Shown in pieces: positions 9,213-17,978 of a stretch of 64,000 nt of DNA (position 1 is its first letter; every line of letters starts with the position of its first letter). Origin of the DNA: QAND01 sp003150225 (GTDB taxonomy: Bacteria; Bacillota; Clostridia; Christensenellales; QAND01); assembly GCF_044357945.1 (NCBI RefSeq), contig NZ_CP076563.1, positions 496,001-560,000 on the forward strand, read 5' to 3'. A program made the position numbers and the translations under genes. The notes under the pieces were generated by a model, which was not told where the DNA came from, searched no databases, and worked only from the letters and a program-made list of their open reading frames with translations.

Positions 9213-11612
9213 TTATTTGATCGCGCAGCATAGCTCCATGCGGCTCTGTGCCCGATCCTTTAGCAAGAAGACGCTGAGCAAGCTCGCCAAAAAGGATAGG
9301 GTCTCCATCTGATCCTGGGTCCAATACCGGTTGTTTCTGCATTCGTCAAACCCGATAAACCCCCGGTTTTTCCCTCTGTCCCGGATGGCGCATTGGAGTA
9401 CCGACTTCATCCTCTGGTCCTCCAAGATCCGCTTTAGCTTTTGGTCGTTCAAACGGGCCACGTTCTGACAACAGAATATCCCGCGCTCATCAAAGTTTTG
9501 GTAATAATCCCCCAATTCCTCGTATAAAACCCGCTGTAAGCTCTCCTTCTGCGGCACAATGCCGGCAGCGCACCATTCAAAGGTATTATCACAGGATAGT
9601 CCATCGGGTGAATCCTCAAAAATATAGACCCTGCTCACGTCAAATCTCCGGCCAATGATCTCCAGAAGCCGAGGAATGGCCACCTCGATATCGGTGGCAT
9701 GGTAGAGGGAATTGAACACATAATCTGCCAGGGGCCTGCCAAAGGCGCCGGTCGCCCGGTCGGAATCAATGGCAGCCTGGGGCGGCGATGCGGCCAAATC
9801 CAGATTTGGACCGCCAAAGGTATAAAGGTCGGAAGAATAAAAGGCCATCTTATTCTTGCCCATAATCTTTGCCCGGTAAAGAGCCAGGTCGGCGTTATGG
9901 TACAGGGCCTGAAACGTCTCTCCGTCCTGGGGCGCCAGAGCGATGCCAACGCTGCAAGAGAGCCGTTTCCCTTCCCCAACGCCTCCGGGTAGCAATCGGC
10001 CAAAGGCGTTCAAAATATCCTGGGCTTTTTGCTGAGCAGCGTATGGATCGGCGGACCCCGTCATCAGGATGGCAAACTCGTCCCCGCCAATCCTGCCCAC
10101 AATGTCCTCCTGGCGGAACAGTCCCTGGAGCATAGAAGCAATCTCCGAGAGTATGGCGTCCCCGCTCAGATGTCCAAACCGGTCGTTGACCAGCTTAAAA
10201 TTATCCACATCCACCATTAGAAACGTACATCCACTGGCTTTCTCTATCTGCGTCAGCCGCTGTTCCATCAGGGACTCCGTGGTTCCTTTGTTGTAAAGCC
10301 CGGTCAGGGTATCCCGCTCTGCCTTGGCCAAAAGACGCTGGGTTTGGCGCTTTTCCTGGTCGATATCGATGACCACCCCGACCACCTTATAGGGCCTTCC
10401 CTGTCCATCGGTCAAAAGGGTAGCCCGAATCCGGTTCCAAAGATACCGGCCAGCCTGGTTGACAATGCGGAACTCCGCCTCCCCATAGGCCTCTCCGCTG
10501 GCCATGCGATGCATGATGTCCAAAAATACGTCCAAGTCATCGGGATGGATATGCTGGGAGTGGGGGATGCCCTCTTGAATCCCCTGGCTAACCGGCAGAT
10601 AGCCAAAACGCTTCTCCCAGTTACTGGAATAGACCAGGGTATCGGCGGCAATATCCCACTCAAAGATCACATCGGTCGCCTGGTCCATGATGATCTGATA
10701 CTGCTCCAGCCGCAGGCGCAGCTCCTCCCTCGCCTTCTTGGATCGATCGATATCCAACAGAATACAGCTTAAATACCGCTGGCCATCGGTTTTATGAACC
10801 AGCGTCCCACGGTCTAAAACCCATAGCGGGCGCCCATCCTTGCGAATGATTCTGTATTCCAGCTCCTGCCGGTCCTCTCGGGCAAGCTGGGCTTGCGCCG
10901 TCTTCCAACTGGTCTCCCGATCCTCTGGATGAACCATCTCCATGAACCGTCCCTGAAACAGCTCCTCCACCTCCTGGGCGGTATACCCAAACAGATCCAA
11001 AAAGCCCTGGCTGTATTGGATCAGCTGCAACTCCGGAGTAACCGAGCAGCTCATCACACCGCCAGGAAGGCTATCGGTGATGCTGCTCAACTGCCGGTCC
11101 CGTTCCTCCAACTGGCTGGCCCGCTCGTTCAGCAAACGACGCAGGGACTCCACATTTTCAGCGGATAGGCCCCGAGGAAAAAAGTCCCCGTCCAGCTGGT
11201 CGCTGCTGGGAGTAGACATATGGATCTGCCGCAGAAGGATCGCTCCCCCCTTCCGGACGCACAGCAGGGAAACCCGTACCATCAGGTTCAAGCTCTGATC
11301 GTTTTCCCGTTCTTGAAGGGCGATAGAACCCTGTACCAAACACAGGTCGGGCGCAAGCTCTTGGACGTCATATTTATAGCCCAGCACATCAAACGTGCCC
11401 TGATACCCCTGTGCCTCCGCGGAAAGCAGACGGATGGCGTCCTCCCGTCCCCGGCAGATCTCCTTCTCACCCGTGCCGATCCAGCAGATTTCCGGATCCA
11501 TTAGCTGGAGAACGCCCAATAGATCCCGCTTGTTAAAATAGAGCCCCTGAACTTTCAGAATAAACTCCATACATTCCCGTTCCAAACGGGTCATTTCCCT
11601 CTTTTCCCCCAT
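9213..11612 (-). CDS. Diguanylate cyclase with NTF2-like, PAS and GAF-like domains
   Basis: A 799-residue soluble signalling protein predicted to make c-di-GMP from GTP. The N-terminal 135 residues resemble an NTF2/SnoaL-like fold. Two PAS-type segments follow (about 175-290 and 300-420), then a GGDEF domain with an intact GGDEF motif at 509-513. RQED lies five residues before it, matching the RxxD inhibitory site. The last 190 residues resemble a GAF domain. No TM segment is seen, so the input is probably cytoplasmic. The ATG lies 2 nt after the TAA of the phosphodiesterase gene, with GGGAGG inside that gene's end, so translation is probably coupled. Activity is inferred from motifs and the signal is unknown. 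Confidence 0.9.
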   Translation of the reverse strand: MGEKREMTRLERECMEFILKVQGLYFNKRDLLGVLQLMDPEICWIGTGEKEICRGREDAIRLLSAEAQGYQGTFDVLGYKYDVQELAPDLCLVQGSIALQERENDQSLNLMVRVSLLCVRKGGAILLRQIHMSTPSSDQLDGDFFPRGLSAENVESLRRLLNERASQLEERDRQLSSITDSLPGGVMSCSVTPELQLIQYSQGFLDLFGYTAQEVEELFQGRFMEMVHPEDRETSWKTAQAQLAREDRQELEYRIIRKDGRPLWVLDRGTLVHKTDGQRYLSCILLDIDRSKKAREELRLRLEQYQIIMDQATDVIFEWDIAADTLVYSSNWEKRFGYLPVSQGIQEGIPHSQHIHPDDLDVFLDIMHRMASGEAYGEAEFRIVNQAGRYLWNRIRATLLTDGQGRPYKVVGVVIDIDQEKRQTQRLLAKAERDTLTGLYNKGTTESLMEQRLTQIEKASGCTFLMVDVDNFKLVNDRFGHLSGDAILSEIASMLQGLFRQEDIVGRIGGDEFAILMTGSADPYAAQQKAQDILNAFGRLLPGGVGEGKRLSCSVGIALAPQDGETFQALYHNADLALYRAKIMGKNKMAFYSSDLYTFGGPNLDLAASPPQAAIDSDRATGAFGRPLADYVFNSLYHATDIEVAIPRLLEIIGRRFDVSRVYIFEDSPDGLSCDNTFEWCAAGIVPQKESLQRVLYEELGDYYQNFDERGIFCCQNVARLNDQKLKRILEDQRMKSVLQCAIRDRGKNRGFIGFDECRNNRYWTQDQMETLSFLASLLSVFLLKDRAQSRMELCCAIK

Positions 11613-11614
11613 GG

Positions 11615-13876
11615 TTAGTCCTCCCAACCAAAATAACGCCGTTCAAATTCCTCAAGGGAGATGGGCTTTGAAAAAACGTACCCTTGAACCAAATCGCAGC
11701 CCGCCTCGCGCAAAAACGCCATCTGTTCCATACGCTCTACACCTTCGGCCACCGTTCGCATCTTCAGGTTTCTGGCCAGACCGATGATGCCCTCTACCAC
11801 ACGCCGGCTCCGCGCATCCTGTTCTCCCACAAAAAACTCCCGATCCAATTTCAGCACATCCGCCGATACATCCTTTAACACATTCAAAGAGGAATAACCG
11901 CTCCCAAAATCGTCCATAGCAAAGCGAAATCCCATATCGTGGATCTGCCCAACCACCTTTTTCAATGCTTCCAAGTTCTCAAATACCAGGGTTTCCGTTA
12001 ATTCCAGTTCAATCAAATCCCCCGGCACTCCGTACCGTCTTTGAATCTCCTGGTACTTTTTTAAAAACTCCGAATCGCGCAGATGCGCTCTGGATAGATT
12101 CACCGATACGGGTATCCCCTCAATTCCCCGCTCCAACCAGCGCCTCAATATCCCGCAAACCTGCTCAAACACATATAGATCCATCCGTACGATAAAGCCA
12201 TTCCGCTCCATCACCGGTATAAAATCGTTTGGCGGCACCAGCCCTCTTTCTGGATCTCGCCAGCGTACCAGGGCCTCAGCTCCCGCTACACGTTCCTCCT
12301 TTAACGCAACCTTAGGCTGGAGATAAACCTCGAACTCCCCCTCCGCAAGCGCCGTCTCCATCCGGTTTGCAATTTCCTTTTCCCGCAACAGCCGCTCCTG
12401 CTCCACTCCCGAATAAAAAGCGCACCGGCACAGCCCTTGCTCCTGCTCCTCCGCCTTCCGCTTTCGGGCCACGTTGGCGCGATCCTGGATCGCGATCATA
12501 CTCAGCTTCGGCTCATCGATCACATATACGCCCACCGATATCGGCAAAAAATACTTTTGCTTTTGTTCCCTGTTAAACGCGTTAAAGGCCTCCGCCATCT
12601 CCGTCAAACGGCTTCGCAGTTCCGTCAGGTTCCCGCCTTTCAGCAGCAGATAAAAGGTATCTGCCGCAATCCGGGATACCAGTTCTCCCTGTTTTAGGCG
12701 CGTGCGTATCACATCATGGAGGTGCCGTAGCACCCGATCCCCCGCCTGACTGCCAAAGAGATCATTCATCAGCTTAAACTGACGGATATCCAAGGACGCA
12801 AGCGCATAGGTTCCTGGCGTAGCGTTCCGGATCAGAGCCTCGGCCTTCCCGTTGAACCAGGCCTGGCTCATTCCGCCCGTCACCGGATCCACATAGGCGA
12901 TTTCCCATAAGCGCCTCTGGTTCCTGCGCTGGATGGACATCAGCGCTAAAATCAGCGCAAGGAACGCCAGCACAACGCATATCGTAATAAAAATTGCTTG
13001 CTGGATGATCTTCTGCTCGCTGACTCCCGCGGCATTGATGGGTACCACCGAAAGCAAATACCATTGGTTCATCTCAAGGGGAACATAGGCCATGGCCTTA
13101 TGGATGCCGTCCTCCAAGGAAAAATACAGGATTCCCGTAAGGCCCGCGGCAATATCCTCCTTGACGGCCGGAATGGAATAGCCGGAGTCCAAAACCCCCT
13201 GTTGCTCCAACACAGCAAAATAATTATCGCCCCCAATGGGTTCAACGATCGGATTGGGAGAGCGTACCACAAAATCCCCATTGATGTCGATGATATGGCA
13301 AAAGCCCGCGCCGCCAAAGCTCTCCACATTAAGGGTGTTGCGCAGAGTCTCGGTGGTGTTGCTGGCGGCAACTACCCCCGCAAGTTCTCCATCCAGATAC
13401 AGTGGAACCGCAAAGATGATGACCTCTTGTCCATCGTCGGTGGAAATCATGGGGCCGGAGGCGCCCCTTCCCTTTTCCAGCGCAGCTTTCAAAAACGGCT
13501 GACCGCCAAGATCTAAACGGGTCCCGCGCAGAGTCTCTCCCCGGCCGGTTTCATCTAAAACCAACAGCCGCAAAAAGCCGTAATCCTTTTCCATCTCCCG
13601 GAAATATTCAGGCCGTTTTTCCTCCGAAAGCCGAGGATAGGTATCTGCAATGGCTTCCAATGCAGTAAAGGTCGATTCAATTCGGTCGTTTACCATGGAG
13701 CTGACATGATGCGCAATTTCCTGCAGATATCGGTTGGTTTCCTCTTTCATAGAGTCGCGAAGCGTATCGATATAATAGGCTCCAATGGAGACAAGAAGAA
13801 GTCCAACCAAAGCAAACACACATAAAACGGCGCGAAAACTTCGTTTTGGGCCCGGGGTATTCTGCGTGATGTTCAC
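11615..13876 (-). CDS. Membrane c-di-GMP phosphodiesterase (sensor-GGDEF-EAL)
   Basis: A 753-residue protein with TM helices at about 17-35 and 294-315 flanking an extracellular sensor region that fits a dCache-type domain. The GGDEF domain (about 325-475) is degenerate, with AADTF at 404-408 in place of GGDEF. The EAL domain (about 505-745) looks active: EAL at 534-536, Asn593, Glu625, MDDFGSGYSSL with Asp655/656, Lys676, Glu711 and Gln731. It therefore probably degrades c-di-GMP, with the GGDEF remnant regulatory. The start is a GTG preceded by AGGGAGAAGAG. It is the first gene of a two-gene unit with the cyclase, giving opposing activities from one transcript. Confidence 0.92.
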   Translation of the reverse strand: MNITQNTPGPKRSFRAVLCVFALVGLLLVSIGAYYIDTLRDSMKEETNRYLQEIAHHVSSMVNDRIESTFTALEAIADTYPRLSEEKRPEYFREMEKDYGFLRLLVLDETGRGETLRGTRLDLGGQPFLKAALEKGRGASGPMISTDDGQEVIIFAVPLYLDGELAGVVAASNTTETLRNTLNVESFGGAGFCHIIDINGDFVVRSPNPIVEPIGGDNYFAVLEQQGVLDSGYSIPAVKEDIAAGLTGILYFSLEDGIHKAMAYVPLEMNQWYLLSVVPINAAGVSEQKIIQQAIFITICVVLAFLALILALMSIQRRNQRRLWEIAYVDPVTGGMSQAWFNGKAEALIRNATPGTYALASLDIRQFKLMNDLFGSQAGDRVLRHLHDVIRTRLKQGELVSRIAADTFYLLLKGGNLTELRSRLTEMAEAFNAFNREQKQKYFLPISVGVYVIDEPKLSMIAIQDRANVARKRKAEEQEQGLCRCAFYSGVEQERLLREKEIANRMETALAEGEFEVYLQPKVALKEERVAGAEALVRWRDPERGLVPPNDFIPVMERNGFIVRMDLYVFEQVCGILRRWLERGIEGIPVSVNLSRAHLRDSEFLKKYQEIQRRYGVPGDLIELELTETLVFENLEALKKVVGQIHDMGFRFAMDDFGSGYSSLNVLKDVSADVLKLDREFFVGEQDARSRRVVEGIIGLARNLKMRTVAEGVERMEQMAFLREAGCDLVQGYVFSKPISLEEFERRYFGWED

Positions 13877-13924
13877 CTCTTCTCCCTTTGGCGCCTGTCA
13901 ATTAGATTAACGTACAGCTGTTTC

Positions 13925-13953
13925 ATTTTACAGGAATACCGGGGCGTTTACAA
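13925..13953 (-). promoter_or_regulatory. Promoter of the phosphodiesterase/cyclase pair
   Basis: Minus-strand -35 TTGTAA (13948-13953), 17-nt spacer and -10 TAAAAT (13925-13930), about 50 nt upstream of the GTG start. Confidence 0.5.
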
Positions 13954-13992
13954 GTTGGCAAAAGTTTTGCAATCATTTCTACATATTGTCAA

Positions 13993-14022
13993 ATTTGGAA
14001 AAAATTAACCTTCTTTCCAAAT
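13993..14022. repeat. Inverted repeat upstream of the recombinase
   Basis: ATTTGGAAA (13993-14001) and TTTCCAAAT (14014-14022) form a perfect 9-bp inverted repeat. The arm centres are 21 bp apart, about two helical turns. It lies 59 bp before the recombinase start. It could be an operator or a recombination half-site pair. A smaller dyad, GCAAAA-G-TTTTGC, lies at 13958-13970. Confidence 0.5.
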
Positions 14023-14080
14023 GGAGGAGCTGCGTTACAATAGAATAGTGGCAAGCGCCCCTAGTTCGGAGGTAACGTAT

Positions 14081-14653
14081 ATGGAATATGGATATGTGCG
14101 GGTTAGCGCAAAGGACCAAAATGAGAGCCGGCAGCTTGTGGCAATGGAAGAGCTGTCCATCCCCAAACGCCGGATCTACGCGGACAAGCAAAGCGGAAAG
14201 GACTTTAACCGACCCGCCTATCAGCGACTGATGAAAAAGCTACGGCCGGGGGATGTACTCTATATCCACAGCATCGACCGTCTCGGCCGCAATTATGACG
14301 AGATCATAGACCAGTGGCGGTATATCACCAAGGAAAGGCGGGCGGATATCGTAATCCTGGATATGCCTCTTTTGGATACCCGAAAAAAGGATCAGGACCT
14401 GACTGGCGCTTTTATTGCCGACCTCGTCCTCCAGATTCTGTCTTATGTGGCTCAAACCGAGCGGGAAAACATCCGCAAGCGCCAAGCCGAGGGTATCGCC
14501 GCCGCAAAACAGAAGGGCGTCCGGTTTGGCCGACCGGAAAAAATCCCCCCCGAACATTTTGATGAGGTTTGCAGCGCCTGGCGAAAGGGGGAAATCAGCG
14601 GGAGAATAGCCGCCCAGAGGTTGTCGGTATCCCCTCGAACCTTCTACAAATGA
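14081..14653 (+). CDS. Small serine recombinase (resolvase/invertase family)
   Basis: A 190-residue site-specific recombinase. The resolvase domain begins YGYVRVSAKDQN with the nucleophile Ser9. Next come the DKQSGKDFNRP loop and YIHSIDRLGRN with catalytic arginines, then the long E helix with ERENIRKRQAEGI. The C-terminal 45 residues, ending SGRIAAQRLSVSPRTFYK, fit a helix-turn-helix DNA-binding region like that of Hin/Tn3-type enzymes. The ATG at 14081 has GGAGG 8 nt upstream; an earlier in-frame ATG at 14021 lacks one. It is the only plus-strand gene in its area, stands alone without transposase, and faces queA across a shared terminator. Its target site is unknown. Confidence 0.9.
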   Translation: MEYGYVRVSAKDQNESRQLVAMEELSIPKRRIYADKQSGKDFNRPAYQRLMKKLRPGDVLYIHSIDRLGRNYDEIIDQWRYITKERRADIVILDMPLLDTRKKDQDLTGAFIADLVLQILSYVAQTERENIRKRQAEGIAAAKQKGVRFGRPEKIPPEHFDEVCSAWRKGEISGRIAAQRLSVSPRTFYK

Positions 14654-14742
14654 GCGGACGCTCTGATCTCCAACCCCAAGCGAAAAAAAGCCGCCCAGCA
14701 AAAGCAGGCATCTGCGCAGTCCAAAGTTTCGTTGCAATAATC

Positions 14743-14769
14743 AAAAAGGAAAGCATCCGCTTTCCTTTT
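14743..14769. terminator. Bidirectional terminator between recombinase and queA
   Basis: AAAAAGGAAAGC-ATCC-GCTTTCCTTTT forms a stem with T-runs on both strands, between the convergent recombinase and queA genes. Confidence 0.85.
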
Positions 14770-14774
14770 CTTAA

Positions 14775-15809
14775 TTAATCCTTCAAACAGAGGGTGGCGT
14801 CCCCGTAGGAGAAAAACCGGTATCTCTCCTTTACCGCTTCCCGATAGGCAAAAAGAGTCCGTTCCCTGCCTAAAAACGCGCTGACCAGCATGATAAGAGT
14901 GGATTGCGGCAGATGGAAATTGGTTACCATACCATCCACCACCTTCCAGCGATAGCCGGGATAAATAAAAATCCCCGTGTCCCCCTCCATGCCCCGGAGT
15001 GTTCCATTCTCCTCCGCCGCGCTCTCCAGCACCCGGATGGAGGTGGTGCCCACAGCGATCACACGACCGCCCTTCGCCCGAGCAGCGTTGATCCGCTCCG
15101 CCGTATCTGCGGGCAGGATAAAATGTTCCGTATGCATATGATGCTCTCGGATATCCTCTGCCGACACCGGCCGAAAGGTGCCCAGCCCCACGTGAAGGGT
15201 CACCAGTTCCACCAATATTCCCTTCTCTCCAATGCGCTCCAGTAGCTCTGGGGTAAAATGAAGCCCCGCCGTGGGAGCGGCAGCACTTCCCGGATCCTTG
15301 GCATACACCGTCTGGTACCGCTTCGGATCGTTGTCCTGCTTCTTGATATAGGGGGGCAAGGGCATTCTTCCCACCCGGTCCAACACCTCGTAGATGTTTC
15401 CCTCATGGATCAGCCGGAGGATCCGTCCGCCCGATTCGGTCTTGTCCAAAACCTCCGCCCGCAGCTCCGGGCCAAAGGACAGTACATGACCCGGCCGGAT
15501 CTTATTCCCCGGACGCACCAGCGCTTCCCAGCAAGCGCCGTCCAAAGGGCGAAGCAGAAGCGCCTCACACTTGGCGCCAGTACCCTCCTTCTCCCCCAGG
15601 AGGCGGGCGGGGATCACCTTGCTCTGATTGAGTACCAGTACATCCCCGGGATTAAGATAATCGACCACATCGGAAAACATCCTATGCTCGATCTCCCCTT
15701 CCCGGTGGATTACCATAAGCCGGCTATGGTCTCGCTGCTCCGCCGGGGACTGGGCAATCAGCTCCTCTGGAAGCTCGTAATCATAACTTTCCGTTTTATA
15801 TCGATCCAT
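14775..15809 (-). CDS. queA: S-adenosylmethionine:tRNA ribosyltransferase-isomerase
   Basis: A 344-residue QueA that transfers the ribosyl part of SAM to preQ1-modified tRNA to give epoxyqueuosine, the step after Tgt. The N-terminus YDYELPEELIAQSPAEQRDHSRL, the PTAGLHFTPELL motif and the LHVGLGTFRPV motif are characteristic. The ATG at 15809 follows the ruvB TAG by 5 nt, with TTGGAG inside the end of ruvB; a GTG at 15815 overlaps the stop and is less likely. It is the last gene of the proA-ruvCAB-queA unit and ends at a bidirectional terminator. Confidence 0.97.
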   Translation of the reverse strand: MDRYKTESYDYELPEELIAQSPAEQRDHSRLMVIHREGEIEHRMFSDVVDYLNPGDVLVLNQSKVIPARLLGEKEGTGAKCEALLLRPLDGACWEALVRPGNKIRPGHVLSFGPELRAEVLDKTESGGRILRLIHEGNIYEVLDRVGRMPLPPYIKKQDNDPKRYQTVYAKDPGSAAAPTAGLHFTPELLERIGEKGILVELVTLHVGLGTFRPVSAEDIREHHMHTEHFILPADTAERINAARAKGGRVIAVGTTSIRVLESAAEENGTLRGMEGDTGIFIYPGYRWKVVDGMVTNFHLPQSTLIMLVSAFLGRERTLFAYREAVKERYRFFSYGDATLCLKD

Positions 15810-15814
15810 TATCA

Positions 15815-16858
15815 CTACTCCAATAGGCTAAGCTGATCCGGCGTGCCGTTTTGGTCCCCCTTATGATAGGGCAAGCCCAAATGTCGATAGGCGAGGGGGG
15901 TAGCCACCCGTCCCCGTGGAGTCCGCATTAAAAATCCAAGCTGTAAAAGAAAGGGCTCGTACACATCCTCAATGGTAACGGCTTCCTCGCCGGTGGCGGC
16001 GGCCAGGGTATCCAGTCCCACCGGACCGCCTCCAAATTTATGGATCATGGAAAGCAGAATATCCCGGTCGGTGCGGTCCAGGCCCAAATCGTCCACCTCC
16101 AGCATGGAAAGGGCGCTTTGGGCTACCGATAGAGTGACAATGCCATCATGAATAATCTGGGCATAGTCCCGAACCCGGCGTAAAAGCCGGTTGGCGATGC
16201 GCGGCGTCCCCCGGCTGCGGCGGGCGATTTCCTGGGCTCCCGCCTCCTCGATATCAATCTGGAGGATCCTGGCGGACCGGGTGACGATCTGCGTTAATTG
16301 ATCCACCGTATACATCTCCAGCCGGTTTAAGATACCAAACCGATCCCGCATGGGAGAGGTCAGCATTCCAGCTCTGGTGGTGGCTCCCACCAGGGTAAAG
16401 GGATTTAGGGTCAGCCGCATGGTCTTGGCGCTAGGGCCCTTGCCAATGACGATATCCAGGGCGAAATCCTCCATAGCGGTGTAGAGCTTCTCCTCCACGT
16501 TGTGATTCAGGCGATGGATTTCATCGATGAACAGCACGTCATGGGGCTGAAGGTTGGATAGGATCGCCGCCAAATCCCCATGGTGCTCAATGGCGGGGCC
16601 GGTGGTCACGCGAAGACTCACCCCCATCTCGTTGGCGATGATGTTGGCAAGGGTGGTCTTACCCAGGCCGGGAGGGCCATACAGCAAAACGTGGTCCAGA
16701 GCCTCTCCCCTTTGTTTTGCAGCCTGGATGTAGATGCTCATGCTCTCCTTCACCTTGTCCTGTCCAATATATTCCGACAGGGACATGGGCCGGAGGCTCT
16801 GTTCAATATCGGTATCCTCCATCCGCATGGAGGAGGTGATCAGCCTATCGTCGTCCAT
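15815..16858 (-). CDS. ruvB: Holliday junction DNA helicase RuvB
   Basis: A 347-residue AAA+ motor that drives branch migration with RuvA. Walker A GPPGLGKTT lies at 61-69, Walker B LFIDEI at 109-114, the sensor GATTRAG near 158, and the arginine-finger region RDRFGI near 170. The C-terminal winged helix contains the TPRGRVAT segment. Length is typical. AGGAG lies about 8 nt before the ATG, and the gene starts 15 nt after ruvA. Confidence 0.98.
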   Translation of the reverse strand: MDDDRLITSSMRMEDTDIEQSLRPMSLSEYIGQDKVKESMSIYIQAAKQRGEALDHVLLYGPPGLGKTTLANIIANEMGVSLRVTTGPAIEHHGDLAAILSNLQPHDVLFIDEIHRLNHNVEEKLYTAMEDFALDIVIGKGPSAKTMRLTLNPFTLVGATTRAGMLTSPMRDRFGILNRLEMYTVDQLTQIVTRSARILQIDIEEAGAQEIARRSRGTPRIANRLLRRVRDYAQIIHDGIVTLSVAQSALSMLEVDDLGLDRTDRDILLSMIHKFGGGPVGLDTLAAATGEEAVTIEDVYEPFLLQLGFLMRTPRGRVATPLAYRHLGLPYHKGDQNGTPDQLSLLE

Positions 16859-16873
16859 ATTCTATGCTCCTCC

Positions 16874-17464
16874 CTATTTGCGGTCCAGGGCACGGAGGGC
16901 CCGCATCGCCATTTGCTCGCTGGTCCCCCCATCGGCTTTGACCAAGGCCACAGCGGAAGCCGCGTCCGGAGTGGCGAATCCCATAGCCTCCAGGATGGCC
17001 ACCGCCTCGGCAATGGCGCCGCCGTCTGCGGCTCCAGCAGGAGCGGCGTCCGCTCCCAATGCCGCCGGATCCACCTTGCCCTTCAGTTCCAGAATAATCC
17101 TCTGCGCCGTCTTTTTCCCAATACCGGATACCCGAGAAAAGGCGGAATCATCCCCGGTGGCGATGGCAAGAGTAGCCTCGGCGGGGCTTAGCACACTTAA
17201 AACCCCCAGGCCCATTCGGGGTCCTACCCCGGACACCGAGATCAGCCGCCGAAACATGGCCTTCTCCTCCTGGGAAAGGAACCCAAAGAGGCTCATCTCA
17301 TCCTCCTTTACCACCAAATGGGTATATAGAACCGCTTCCTTTCCCTCGGAAAGGCGGCTTAGGGTGCCGGTGGGAGCAAAAATTTCATATCCCACTCCGC
17401 CCACATCCAGGGCAAGGCTATCGTCAAAAAGCTGGGCGACGGTTCCCTTCATAAACGCGTACAT
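16874..17464 (-). CDS. ruvA: Holliday junction DNA helicase subunit RuvA
   Basis: A 196-residue RuvA that binds Holliday junctions as a tetramer and loads RuvB. The N-terminal OB domain (about 1-62) is followed by two helix-hairpin-helix motifs, seen as ISVSGVGPRMGLGVLS and FSRVSGIGKKTAQRIILELK. An Ala-rich linker leads to domain III, which contacts RuvB. AGGAGG overlaps the ruvC stop, so the genes are tightly coupled. Confidence 0.97.
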   Translation of the reverse strand: MYAFMKGTVAQLFDDSLALDVGGVGYEIFAPTGTLSRLSEGKEAVLYTHLVVKEDEMSLFGFLSQEEKAMFRRLISVSGVGPRMGLGVLSVLSPAEATLAIATGDDSAFSRVSGIGKKTAQRIILELKGKVDPAALGADAAPAGAADGGAIAEAVAILEAMGFATPDAASAVALVKADGGTSEQMAMRALRALDRK

Positions 17465-17472
17465 AGGGCCTC

Positions 17473-17970
17473 CTATATCTTAAAGGACTCAGGCATATCG
17501 CTGGTATTGGCATGACAAATGGCTACCGCCAAAGCGTCGGCGGCATCGTCTGGCTTGGGAATCTCCCGCAGGTTTAAAATGGTTTTCACCATGGTCTGCA
17601 CCTGGTGCTTGTCCGCCCGGCCATAGCCAACCACCGCCTGCTTTACCTGAAGGGGAGTATACTCGTACAGCTCCTCGGTGTTGAGAGCGGCGGATACCAA
17701 GGCCGTTCCCCTGGCCTGGCCCACCAGCAGGGCGGTTTTCACATTTTTGTTAAAAAACAGCTCCTCCATGGCGATGGCATCGGGGCAAAACCGTTTGTAA
17801 AGGGCCTGAACTCCGTCATAGATGCGCAACAGCCTCTGGGGCAAGCGCAGGTCAGCTTCGGTAAAAATGCAGCCATAATCGATGGGTTTCATGGCGCCGC
17901 CGCGCTGATATTCTATAACCCCATAGCCCATGATCGCAAGGCCAGGGTCGATTCCCATGATGATCATCAT
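17473..17970 (-). CDS. ruvC: Crossover junction endodeoxyribonuclease RuvC
   Basis: A 165-residue Holliday junction resolvase. The catalytic acidic residues are visible in GIDPGLAIMGYG, in AMEELFF, and in the C-terminal PDDAADALAVAICH. Two adjacent ATG codons (17970 and 17967) follow GGGAG, which overlaps the proA stop; the second has the better spacing, so the true start is uncertain by one codon. The protein is otherwise standard and lies in the conserved ruvC-ruvA-ruvB order. Confidence 0.97.
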   Translation of the reverse strand: MMIIMGIDPGLAIMGYGVIEYQRGGAMKPIDYGCIFTEADLRLPQRLLRIYDGVQALYKRFCPDAIAMEELFFNKNVKTALLVGQARGTALVSAALNTEELYEYTPLQVKQAVVGYGRADKHQVQTMVKTILNLREIPKPDDAADALAVAICHANTSDMPESFKI

Positions 17971-17978
17971 TCCACTCC

